Below are positions 16,914-25,472 of a stretch of DNA of 64,000 bases, one piece after another; position 1 is the first letter of the stretch, and each line of letters begins with the position of its first letter. The notes below the pieces were generated by a model that searched no databases, was not told the DNA's origin, and worked only from the letters and a program-made list of their open reading frames with translations. Source of the DNA: Mesorhizobium sp. M3A.F.Ca.ET.080.04.2.1. GTDB lineage: Bacteria > Pseudomonadota > Alphaproteobacteria > Rhizobiales > Rhizobiaceae. The position numbers and the translations under genes are program-made. The stretch spans positions 2,480,001-2,544,000 of the forward strand of contig NZ_CP034451.1 of NCBI RefSeq assembly GCF_003952525.1, written 5' to 3'.

Positions 16914-18902
16914 TCATACTCCTGCCATGTCGAGGGTGCGAGATGGATCAATCGGGACCTTTTCCCGCCTGGCTTCGTTCAGCCAGGCTTGAAACATGAA
17001 CGCCGACCACAATTCGCGAGAGCGATCCTGGCCTCGCATGTGATCGAGCCAGCAATCTTGCACCCTGGTGCTATCCAGCACGTTCTCGCCGTCGCGCCGC
17101 ATGTCTGCGAGAAGATCGGTCGCCCAGTTGCGCAGCGGTCCCCTCAGCCAAGCGGCGACGGGCACGTCGAACCCCTGCTTCGGCCGGTCGATCAACCGGT
17201 CCGGAAGATAGCGGCGCAGCAGATTGCGAAGAATCCACTTGCCGCTGCCGTTGCGCACCTTCGCTTCCGAAGGAAGGCGCCAGGCGAACTCCACAACCCG
17301 GTGGTCCAGCAGTGGACAACGCCCTTCAAGGCCGTTGGCCATGGTCGCCCGATCCAGCTTTACCAATATGTCGCCGGGCAGATAGCCGGCCATGTCGTCG
17401 TAGAGAAGTCGCGACAGCAGCCCGTCGAGTTTCGGTGCGCTGTCGATCGACCCGGACTGACTGTGGCGAGTGAGGCGCGCAGCCGGTGGTGTCACCAACC
17501 GCCGATACAATTCATCCTCATGCCTTGCGGTAAGCAAGCCGGCGAGACGATCGAGCCGGTCGCTGCGCAGCATATGGCGCACATTTGCCGCAAGCGGCAG
17601 ACCGCGCAGGAAATCCTCGCGCGCCACACGGGCCAGCAAGCTTAGTCCCGACGCCATGGTTCGCCGCACCATCAGGGGAAGGCTTTGTTGGCGCTTCAAC
17701 CGGTTCGCCATAAAGTGGCGGCCATAGCCGGCGAAGCACTCGTCTCCGCCGTCGCCCGACAGGGCGACCGTGACGTGTTGGCGGGCGAGCCGCGCCACCA
17801 GCAAAGTTGGAATTTGGGATTCGTCGGCGAACGGCTCGTCCCATATCCGCGGCAGCTCGGGAATGACCTCGCGCGCCGCATCTGGCGAAAGGTGAAGCTC
17901 GGTATGATCGGTACCGAGATGTCGTGCCACCTCGGCCGCATAGGGAGCCTCGTCAAAGCCTCCCTCCGCAAAAGCGATAGTGAACGTGCGAACCGCGCTT
18001 CTGGATTGCGCCTGCATCAGGGCTACGACGGTGGAGCTGTCGATCCCGCCCGACAGAAAGCCGCCCAACGGCACGTCGGCGACCATCCGTTCGCGAACCG
18101 CCAGCCGAAGCAGCTCGTCAAGCTCATCAGTCAATTCGTCGTCGCTGCCGAGGATCGGCCGTTCGAGGCCTTTCGCGGCCACTTCGGCCAGCGACCACCA
18201 GTGATCGACACGCTGGCAGAGCGAGACCGCACTGCCCGCCTCGGCAAGATCCGTGGATCTGACCGAGAGCAGCGAACCGGGTGGCAGCTTGAACACGCCT
18301 CGCCAGATGCATTTGTGATCGGGCACCCATCCTTTCGAGAGCATGGACCCCGCGGCATCAAGGTCGAGTTCTGGGCAGAAGAGCGGAAAGCGACTGATTG
18401 CCTTGAGTTCCGAAGCAAAGACCAGGGCATGCCCGGCGAGAGCGACGTAGAGCGGCTTTTTGCCCATTCGATCCCGGGCTAGGTGAAGCGTTCTGGTCTT
18501 CAGGTCCCACAACGCAAACGCAAACATGCCGGCAAAGCGCTTGAGCGCCGCTTCGAGACCCCAGGTCTCGATCGCAACCAGCATCACTTCAGTGTCGCCG
18601 GTGCTGTGAAACTGGTGCCCCGCAGCTTCGAGCTCGCGCCGCAGGTCACGGAAATTGTAGATCTCACCGTTGAAGGAGATCACATACCGATCGCTGGCGG
18701 AACGCATTGGCTGCCGCCCTGCCCCAGACAAGTCCACGATCGCCAGCCGACGGTGGCCCAGCGCAATCCCCGCGTCGCGATCTGTCCAGAGTCCCTCGCC
18801 GTCAGGCCCGCGGTGGCGAAGTGACCGCGTCATCTCCCCTATCGCCTCGAGCGACTTCGGATCCCTACAGGCGGCGACGAGGATTCCAGCAATCCCACAC
18901 AT
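16914..18902 (-). CDS. asnB: glutamine-dependent asparagine synthase family amidotransferase
   Basis: A 662-residue AsnB-type protein. The ATG at 18902 is chosen over the in-frame GTG at 18905 because maturation must expose Cys2 of MCGIAGILV, the class II glutaminase nucleophile. RHRGPDGEG, RRLAIVDLS and SFNGEIYNFRDLR complete the glutaminase domain; the synthase domain has the SGGIDSS PPi-loop. The start overlaps the polymerase stop (TGATG) and the stop lies one base before the Wzz-type start. Inside a polysaccharide operon the acceptor may be a sugar carboxylate, as in amidation of uronic acids, rather than free aspartate; this is inferred from context only. Confidence 0.85.
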   Translation of the reverse strand: MCGIAGILVAACRDPKSLEAIGEMTRSLRHRGPDGEGLWTDRDAGIALGHRRLAIVDLSGAGRQPMRSASDRYVISFNGEIYNFRDLRRELEAAGHQFHSTGDTEVMLVAIETWGLEAALKRFAGMFAFALWDLKTRTLHLARDRMGKKPLYVALAGHALVFASELKAISRFPLFCPELDLDAAGSMLSKGWVPDHKCIWRGVFKLPPGSLLSVRSTDLAEAGSAVSLCQRVDHWWSLAEVAAKGLERPILGSDDELTDELDELLRLAVRERMVADVPLGGFLSGGIDSSTVVALMQAQSRSAVRTFTIAFAEGGFDEAPYAAEVARHLGTDHTELHLSPDAAREVIPELPRIWDEPFADESQIPTLLVARLARQHVTVALSGDGGDECFAGYGRHFMANRLKRQQSLPLMVRRTMASGLSLLARVAREDFLRGLPLAANVRHMLRSDRLDRLAGLLTARHEDELYRRLVTPPAARLTRHSQSGSIDSAPKLDGLLSRLLYDDMAGYLPGDILVKLDRATMANGLEGRCPLLDHRVVEFAWRLPSEAKVRNGSGKWILRNLLRRYLPDRLIDRPKQGFDVPVAAWLRGPLRNWATDLLADMRRDGENVLDSTRVQDCWLDHMRGQDRSRELWSAFMFQAWLNEARREKVPIDPSRTLDMAGV

Positions 18903-20164
18903 CACGCAATCCTTGCATGCTGGAGCCCGTGGCGGAGTTCCTGGCGCATTCCTGCAACCAGGCAGAAAGTCAGCGCGAACCAGACGATCGGGTGGCGGAT
19001 GATCAGATGCGGCATGCTGAAGACCACCACCGAAGCGAGAAGCACCGACAGCGCGTCGAAGCGGCTGCGCCAGGCCGACATGGCTGCTGATCCGACGATC
19101 CAGACCAAGGCGAGGACCGCCACCAGCCCACCCTGAAGGTAAAGATCAAGAATGGTGTTGTGAGCTTCGAACGGTCGCTCCAGGAACTGCCTGTCCGCCA
19201 CCGGCGGACGCTCCAGGTGCGGACCGGGGCCAAGGCCAAGCGAACCGGATTGCAGTCCCTTCTCGATTGCCTCGTTCCATAGAAAGACCCGAAGTTCGAA
19301 TGTCTCTGCCGTCGCTTCGCCGCCTCCGTCCTTGGTGAGGCTCTTGGCGAAGCTTGCGACGCTGCTCTCCTCGGTGACAGCATATGGCGCCGCCGCCAAC
19401 GCGAGAGGAGCGGCGCCGATCATCAGCAAAAGCGCGATTTGCCGAGCAAGGCTGGGCCTGTTGCCATTGGATGCGAACCATGCCCTCGATCGCAGACCCA
19501 GAAATACGAGACCGCTCAGAATGGTCGTGTAGAGATATGTATCGCTTTTGGTCAGCCGTCCGACATAGATGATGGGGATCAGGCTGGAGAGCGCCAGGAA
19601 CTGAGCCCATCGATTTCTGCTGGTCGCTGCCAAATGCAGTGCCAATGGACCGAAGACGGCACAATAGAGCGCGAGTTGGTTCGGGTTCTCGGACCAGCCG
19701 CGGAAACGATCCCAATACCACGGATCGACTCCGGGCTGATGGATTCCGCCAAAGGCCAGTCCAACTTGGATCGCAAAGGCACAGACGGCGATTGCGACCA
19801 TCCACCAGGCGCTACGCCGCAGATGGAACTCGGCATTGGGCTCCAATACCGCGAGGCAGGTGAAGCTCGCCAATAGCCCATAGGCCATGGCGTCGTGCGA
19901 CAGCCCGGTGAGATAGAGCACGGTGGTGAAATAGCCCACTACCGTGCCGATCGCCAAAGTCAGCGACAGGAGAAGCCAAAAACCCGCCAGTTGCAGAGAG
20001 GCCGCCGTCACTTCGATGCGGCCTCCCGCCAGGATTCGGCCGATCGAAAGCATGATCCAGATCGCGAGGAAAAATTCGCCGTACCCCAATGGCAGACCCG
20101 GAACGGATATCTGCGAAGCGAAGGAGAGGGCAACGCCCGCGGCGAGCAATGCATCGCGTATCAT
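18902..20164 (-). CDS. O-antigen ligase/Wzy-like polymerase
   Basis: A 420-residue polytopic membrane protein with about 10-12 hydrophobic helices and a large periplasmic loop near the C-terminus. It starts at 20164 (MIRDALLAAGVALSFASQISVPGLPLGYGEFFLAIW); the longer frame upstream is a shadow of the glycosyltransferase. The loop contains SLGLGPGPHLERPP and FEAHNTILDLYLQGGL, the latter matching the H-N-x-[YFIL]-L-D pattern of the O-antigen ligase/polymerase family. It should polymerise or ligate repeat units in the periplasm. The start overlaps the GT4 stop by ATGA. Confidence 0.82.
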   Translation of the reverse strand: MIRDALLAAGVALSFASQISVPGLPLGYGEFFLAIWIMLSIGRILAGGRIEVTAASLQLAGFWLLLSLTLAIGTVVGYFTTVLYLTGLSHDAMAYGLLASFTCLAVLEPNAEFHLRRSAWWMVAIAVCAFAIQVGLAFGGIHQPGVDPWYWDRFRGWSENPNQLALYCAVFGPLALHLAATSRNRWAQFLALSSLIPIIYVGRLTKSDTYLYTTILSGLVFLGLRSRAWFASNGNRPSLARQIALLLMIGAAPLALAAAPYAVTEESSVASFAKSLTKDGGGEATAETFELRVFLWNEAIEKGLQSGSLGLGPGPHLERPPVADRQFLERPFEAHNTILDLYLQGGLVAVLALVWIVGSAAMSAWRSRFDALSVLLASVVVFSMPHLIIRHPIVWFALTFCLVAGMRQELRHGLQHARIA

Positions 20165-21372
20165 CGTCGCGCCTCGTCCAACCGTCGGTTCGCGATGCGC
20201 TTCGCCATGGCGGTGTGAGCAAGACCGCCTCCTGGCCGAGCCGTTAGGACATGCCTGTAAAGCTCGCAATACTGGTCGACGATCCCTGGAAGGGCAAAAC
20301 GCTCCCTCACAACCGCAGCGGAACGGCTGCCCATGGTCCTCGCAAGGGGACGATCGGCGAGAAGGCCGACTATGCGATTTGCGAGAGCGTCCGGGTCGCG
20401 CGGCGCAACCAGATAACCGTTCCAACCATCTTCGACGACATCACTGCAGCCGGGCATGCTGGAGGCGACGATCGGCAATTGCGCCAGTCCGGCTTCCAGC
20501 AACACACGCGGGATTCCCTCGCGATATTCGGTCGGAAAGGCGAATATGTCGGCCATGCCCAGGAGCGCAGGAACGTCCTGGCGTTTCCCCAGCACGATCA
20601 CATTGGAACCATGTCGTTGCAGCTCGGCTTCTTCGACCGCAAATGGTCCTTCGGATTGCCACGGGCCGATGAGGACAAACCGGGCATTTGGCCTTTTGGC
20701 CAGAACCTTCGGCACCGCCTTGAGGAGCGTCGGTATGCCCTTTTGACGGGTCAGCCGGCCGACAAACATGACGATTTCAGCCGATTGAAGCCCTAATTCT
20801 TCGCGCATCTGCGCCGTCGGCGGCGCAAGGCGTCTCGCAGCGGTGAAGCTGCCAACATCGACGCCGGACCCACCGATGAGGCGCGCGTCGCCATGTCCGA
20901 GCAGCCTGTATCGTTGAAAGAATGCCTGATCGTCCCGGTTCTGGAAAACGGTCGCGGCCGTCCAGAAGGATACCAGCCATTGCAGCCCGCAGAAGATCGG
21001 CCGCAGCGCCAGGGCGCGCGGGGCAGGAGAAGAGAAGGTCCAGCCCAATCCGTTGATCGTGCGGATGACCGGTACTTGCCCTCGCACCGCGAGTGGGGTC
21101 AAAAGGTTCGGCTTGGTATCGAAACTCTGCACGATGTCCGGGCGCAACTCCGCCAGCAGTCTGCGAAGGGTCCTGACCGTGCCTGCTTTGCCGCTGCCGG
21201 TCGCGAAGCGGTCAAAGCCATAGCTCCGATGCGCAATGTCGTGGCGCAGGAATGGGGCCTCGTCGCCACTGGAGACGGCCGTGACCTGAAAGCCTCTGTC
21301 GCGCAGTTCTTCAAGAAAGGGAATTCTTAGGGCGTGGTCCTCACCTCCGACGCAGACCAGGTGCGGCCTCAT
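20161..21372 (-). CDS. glycosyltransferase family 4
   Basis: A 403-residue GT-B glycosyltransferase and the first gene of the seven-gene polysaccharide operon. The start at 21372 (MRPHLVCVGGEDHALRIPFLEEL) follows GGGAGCGG. IVMFVGRLTRQKGIPTLLKAV opens the C-terminal nucleotide-binding domain; ADIFAFPTEYREGIPRVLLEAGLAQLPIVAS carries the E-x7-E signature of retaining GT4 enzymes. The N-terminal half (DIVQSFDTKPNLLTPLA, PVIRTINGLGWTF) resembles glycosyltransferases that act on undecaprenyl-diphosphate-linked acceptors. The sugar donor is unknown. Confidence 0.87.
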   Translation of the reverse strand: MRPHLVCVGGEDHALRIPFLEELRDRGFQVTAVSSGDEAPFLRHDIAHRSYGFDRFATGSGKAGTVRTLRRLLAELRPDIVQSFDTKPNLLTPLAVRGQVPVIRTINGLGWTFSSPAPRALALRPIFCGLQWLVSFWTAATVFQNRDDQAFFQRYRLLGHGDARLIGGSGVDVGSFTAARRLAPPTAQMREELGLQSAEIVMFVGRLTRQKGIPTLLKAVPKVLAKRPNARFVLIGPWQSEGPFAVEEAELQRHGSNVIVLGKRQDVPALLGMADIFAFPTEYREGIPRVLLEAGLAQLPIVASSMPGCSDVVEDGWNGYLVAPRDPDALANRIVGLLADRPLARTMGSRSAAVVRERFALPGIVDQYCELYRHVLTARPGGGLAHTAMAKRIANRRLDEARR

Positions 21373-21866
21373 TTTGCCGCTCCCAAGAACGTGCGGTCCA
21401 CCAGTTGCCTGAAATGGCTCGAACTTGGATCGTCTTTCATGGCCCGCTGTCGCCGCGAGGGGTGCGCTCAGTCGCCTACCCAAGCTATGGGCGGGTCCAG
21501 TTGTTGTCCTCCTACGTTCGAATGAGAAGACGACGGGCCGCCCGGCGGTGATTGGGACCAATCATGAAAAAGGCGGGCCAACACAGGCTCAACAGGAGGC
21601 TGACGGTGGGTGGCGTCTGGAGGAGGGCTGCCTGCTAGCGATGCGGTCGTTCCGGCTCCTGCGATGCCTTCACGCGTCAGGCGAGGAACGCAGAGCGCCG
21701 TCTGCGGATCGAATTTGTGGGCGGCAACTGATGGACGAGAGCCGAACCCGGTCGTCCAAGCCAAGGACTATTCCAGTTTGGCCGAATGGTCGAACGGTAT
21801 CCGAGCCGTTCTCCCTGGCTGGACCGGCAGAAGCGATCGGTTCGCCCCTGCCGGTCAGGCGCTTTG
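21373..21866. other. gene-free stretch upstream of the large polysaccharide operon
   Basis: About 490 bases with no convincing coding frame: the open frames present lack recognisable domains. It should hold the promoter for the minus-strand operon starting at 21372 and the 3' untranslated end of the calcium-repeat protein gene. No clear terminator hairpin with a T-run was found. Confidence 0.45.
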
Positions 21867-23315
21867 TCAGGTTACGAGAAAAGAGCTAGCGCCAAGGTGC
21901 AAATGCGAAGCGAGGGTGGCAAATTGCGTCTGGGCATGGCCGTCAATTCCGTCGCTGTCGAAGGAGAGCGCTCCGGTTGAACTGTTGTAGATGATGTGAT
22001 CGTTGGCGTCACGCGCGCCTTGACCAACGTGGAAATTGCCGGACGCAAGCGCTCCCTGCTGGAGTCCTGCGAATATGGCGTGGTCGAGGTGGATCTTGTC
22101 TTGGGAAACCTGGAAGTCGCGGATCCTGTCGACATTGCCCGAGCCAAGGGCCGTGTCGAAGACGAAAGCGTCGTGGCCGCCATAACCCTTCAATGTGTCG
22201 GAGCCGCCACCACCGTTTATCTTGTTGTCGCCGTAGTTGCCGTTGACCTTCTGGGCGAGCTCGTTGCCTGTCAGGTCGATAGCGGTCTTGCCGCCCGTCC
22301 TGGAGGTGGAGAGCTGCTCGATATGCGAGCCGGCAGACAGAGCATAGCTGACCGAGGCCATCACCTTGTCGAAGCCGGCGCCCGCAGCTTCCATGACTTT
22401 GTCGTGGGCATTGTTGACATGGTAGGTGTCGTTGCCCTTGCCTCCTTGGACAATGTGGTCACCAACTGAAGCATCCGCGGTTGTCGGCGCGGTTGGCTCG
22501 GTTGTTGGCGGTGTCATATCGGAGGTTGGCGTCGGTGCCGGCTCGGTGGTCGCCACTGGCGTCGACGAGGTGGAGCTGGCATTGTGCTCCCGGAAGAAGG
22601 CCTGCAGATCCGGCGAGTTCTCAAGCGCCGTGTCGCCGTTCTGCGAGCCCCAGGCGTAGGCATAGTCAAACGCCGGCGACGGAACGAGCTTGGCCCAGTG
22701 ATCCATCATCGTCTGCATCTGCGACGTGGTGGGAAGGACGTGCTTTCCGCCTGTATCAGTCTCCCACCCGCCACCGCCGAAGGTCTGGTAGACGGGGATG
22801 ATCTTGTCCACCGGGATGCCTGACTTGACAGCCGCGGCCACGGCTCGGTCGATCATATCGTAGTCGACGGTGGTCGTGCCCGTGCGAACCGGATACGGAT
22901 CCAGGCCGTAATAATCGATTCCAGTGCTCGCGGGATTATAGGTATTGGTGAAATCCGGATTGGTGGATGACCCCATGTTCATCATGGTAATGAAAGTCTT
23001 GGCGCCTGGAAAATGAGAATGGATCCAATCGGATTCGGCCTTCAGATTTTCAGTGCTGGCATAGGTTCCCCATTTGCCAGTAGGATCCGGCTCATCCATG
23101 AGAAAGAAACCGAACACTTTCGGATTGTTAAGAAAAGGCGTGACTTTGTCGATGAATGACTGGGTAACGCCATCATGAGCGCCCAGGTAAACCAGCGCCT
23201 TCATTCCGTCAGGCAGCTCGTTCACCTGGGAAAGATATTGAACGTCGACCAAATTGAATCCGGCCGTCGCAACGTCGGCGGCCGAACCGCCCGACGCATA
23301 ATGGAGAGTTGCCAT
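21867..23315 (-). CDS. type I secreted protein with TIM-barrel-like glycosidase domain and calcium-binding repeats
   Basis: A 482-residue protein without signal peptide. The N-terminal 250 residues look like a (beta/alpha)8 hydrolase: FGFFLMDEPDPTGKWG with Asp74-Glu75 as candidate catalytic acid, GIDYYGLDPYPV, and IIPVYQTFGGGGW. A Thr/Pro-rich linker (about 250-285) leads to RTX-like repeats (VQGGKGNDTYHVNN and INGGGGSDTLKGYGGHDAFVFD) and a hydrophobic C-terminus ending ASSFLVT, as in C-terminally targeted type I substrates. AAGGAAC precedes the ATG. The divergent neighbours are a type I secretion ATPase and fusion protein. A polysaccharide-trimming or glycan-degrading role is likely; the exact glycosidase family is not clear. 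Confidence 0.75.
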   Translation of the reverse strand: MATLHYASGGSAADVATAGFNLVDVQYLSQVNELPDGMKALVYLGAHDGVTQSFIDKVTPFLNNPKVFGFFLMDEPDPTGKWGTYASTENLKAESDWIHSHFPGAKTFITMMNMGSSTNPDFTNTYNPASTGIDYYGLDPYPVRTGTTTVDYDMIDRAVAAAVKSGIPVDKIIPVYQTFGGGGWETDTGGKHVLPTTSQMQTMMDHWAKLVPSPAFDYAYAWGSQNGDTALENSPDLQAFFREHNASSTSSTPVATTEPAPTPTSDMTPPTTEPTAPTTADASVGDHIVQGGKGNDTYHVNNAHDKVMEAAGAGFDKVMASVSYALSAGSHIEQLSTSRTGGKTAIDLTGNELAQKVNGNYGDNKINGGGGSDTLKGYGGHDAFVFDTALGSGNVDRIRDFQVSQDKIHLDHAIFAGLQQGALASGNFHVGQGARDANDHIIYNSSTGALSFDSDGIDGHAQTQFATLASHLHLGASSFLVT

Positions 23316-23717
23316 GCTTGTTCCTTCTTATGTCCGGCAACGCCCCCCAGCCCCGTTTGCCTAACCGAAAGCTACATTAGACAAAAGTCACATACCGATT
23401 TCAGTGGTCAAAATAATTGATTGGCGCCAAATCGATCGTTGGCGACCTTGCGAAAAAGGTTAATATTTTCAGCGCAGTCCGCCGAGGAATGACAAAGCTT
23501 CTCGCGACCGTTGTCCCCGAAACTCACCGATCCGCCGGCTCCCGATCGCCCGCAGGGCCACGATTTTGCTTCATTTCGATTAAACTAGGATACGTTAGCA
23601 GCGCCTCATATCCGGGAAAAACCGCTCGGATCCGATACTATTCAAGCACTGGGGACTTTCCATATTGAATAAATCCAAGAAAGCCACGCGGCACTTCCGC
23701 GTGAAAAACAGCAGGCT
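23316..23717. other. divergent promoter region of the secreted protein and its secretion genes
   Basis: About 400 bases, visibly more AT-rich than the surroundings around 23380-23480 and 23570-23700. A perfect 10-base palindrome TTGGCGCCAA lies at 23421-23430 and half of it (TTGGCG) recurs at 23439, which could be a protein-binding site for coordinate control of both directions. No coding frame is supported. Confidence 0.4.
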
Positions 23718-25472
23718 ATGAATAAAAAACAAGAGCTGTCCTCCCTTTTACGCACCGCAATGTCTGACTGCGCACCGGGATTGCTTGGGATTGGGCTTTT
23801 TTCCGCGGTGACAAACGTCCTGGCGTTGACTGGTTCCCTCTATATGCTGCAGGTCTATGACCGCGTGCTGCCGTCCCAAAGCGTTCCGACCCTGGTCGGA
23901 CTGACCATTGGAATGCTGGGCCTCTACGCAGCCTACGGACTGCTCGACTTCGTGCGGCTTCGCCTGCTGGTCCGCATTGCCAGTCGGCTCTACAGGAACC
24001 TGCATCAAAGGGCATTCGCCATATCGGTGCTTTTGCCGCTCAAGGCCGGTCGGGAGGCCGACCGGGTGGATCCACTGCGGGATCTCGAGCATCTGCGCGG
24101 CTTTCTTTCAGGATCCGGGCCGACGGTCATCTTCGATGCGCCCTGGATCCCGTTCTATCTGCTGATCATCTACATGCTGCACCCCTCCCTCGGGGTGCTG
24201 GCGACGATCGGTGCACTTGCCGTCGTAGCGCTGACCGCAGCCGCGGAAATTCTTGGCCGCAGGCCTGCCAGGCTGACATCGGAAGCCATGATCTCGCAGC
24301 GCGCTCTTGCCGAGTCCGGCCGCCGCAATGCAGAGGTCGTTCACGCCATGGGCCTTTCTTCCAGGCTGGCGCGGCGCTGGAGCGACACCGTTCATGGCTA
24401 CCTCACGCATCAGGAGCGGCTCTCCGACATCATAGGTGGTACCAGTTCGCTGTCGAAGGCGCTGAGGATGGCATTGCAGTCCTCGGTTCTGGGCCTTGGC
24501 GCCTATCTGGTGATCGGCGGCGAAGCATCCCCCGGAGTGATCATCGCATCTTCGATATTGCTTGGCCGCGCGCTGGCTCCGGTCGATGCGGCCATCGGGA
24601 ACTGGAAAGGGTTCCTGACGACCCGTCATAGCTACTTCCAACTCCAGGCGACGCTGGGTGCGTTCGAAGATCCGATCGAACCCATGGAATTGCCCCGGCC
24701 GCAGACGCGGCTGACCGTCGAAAGATTGACAGTCGCGCCGCCTGGCGTGCCGAAGCCGACCGTGCTCGATGCAAGCTTTCAGCTGTCCAGCGGCGCAGGA
24801 CTGGCCATCGTCGGGCCGAGCGGTTCCGGCAAGACGACACTCGTGCGCGCGCTGGTCGGCGCCTGGAAGCCGCTGCACGGCAAAGTACGATTGGACGGGG
24901 CGTCTCTCGAGCAGTGGAACCCGCATTCGCTCGGAGCCCATATCGGCTATCTGCCACAGGACGTAGAACTTTTTGACGGGACGGTAGCGGACAACATTTC
25001 CAGGTTCGGCGGCAAGAGCGATCCCAAAGGCGTGCTGGCGGCCGCCAGAGCCGCGGGCGTCTATTCGATGATCATCCACCTGCCGGAAGGCTTCCAAACG
25101 CGTATCGGCGAGGGAGGCAGGGCCCTGTCGGCGGGACAGAGGCAGCTGATCGGCCTTGCCAGGGCGCTCTATGGCGAGCCGTTTCTCGTCGTCCTGGACG
25201 AGCCGAATTCCAACCTCGATGTCGAAGGCGACGCCGCCCTCGCGGGCGCGATCTTGGCTGTGCGCCAACGCGGAGGCATCGTCATCGTCGTTGCGCACCG
25301 CCCCTCCGCCCTTACCAATATCGACCAGGTGCTCGTGCTGGCCAACGGCATGGTCCGCTCGTTTGGCTCCCGCGAGAAGGTCCTGGCGAGTGTGGCGCGA
25401 CCATCCGCTCCTGCCGCCCAGCGGTCGTCCCCGGTCATTCCGATGCAGAGGGGTGTGAGCGGGCATGCGTGA
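23718..25472 (+). CDS. type I secretion ABC transporter (permease/ATPase, PrtD-like)
   Basis: A 584-residue half-transporter. The N-terminal membrane domain has about six helices (LLGIGLFSAVTNVLALTGSLYMLQVYDRVLPSQSVPTLVGLT is the typical PrtD/HasD opening). The ATPase domain has Walker A GPSGSGKTT (about residue 366), signature LSAGQRQLIGLARAL, Walker B LVVLDEPNSNLD and the switch His in VIVVAHRPS. There is no N-terminal C39 peptidase domain, as expected for RTX-type substrates. The ATG overlaps no other gene; the stop overlaps the fusion-protein start. It should export the calcium-repeat protein encoded divergently. Confidence 0.92.
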   Translation: MNKKQELSSLLRTAMSDCAPGLLGIGLFSAVTNVLALTGSLYMLQVYDRVLPSQSVPTLVGLTIGMLGLYAAYGLLDFVRLRLLVRIASRLYRNLHQRAFAISVLLPLKAGREADRVDPLRDLEHLRGFLSGSGPTVIFDAPWIPFYLLIIYMLHPSLGVLATIGALAVVALTAAAEILGRRPARLTSEAMISQRALAESGRRNAEVVHAMGLSSRLARRWSDTVHGYLTHQERLSDIIGGTSSLSKALRMALQSSVLGLGAYLVIGGEASPGVIIASSILLGRALAPVDAAIGNWKGFLTTRHSYFQLQATLGAFEDPIEPMELPRPQTRLTVERLTVAPPGVPKPTVLDASFQLSSGAGLAIVGPSGSGKTTLVRALVGAWKPLHGKVRLDGASLEQWNPHSLGAHIGYLPQDVELFDGTVADNISRFGGKSDPKGVLAAARAAGVYSMIIHLPEGFQTRIGEGGRALSAGQRQLIGLARALYGEPFLVVLDEPNSNLDVEGDAALAGAILAVRQRGGIVIVVAHRPSALTNIDQVLVLANGMVRSFGSREKVLASVARPSAPAAQRSSPVIPMQRGVSGHA

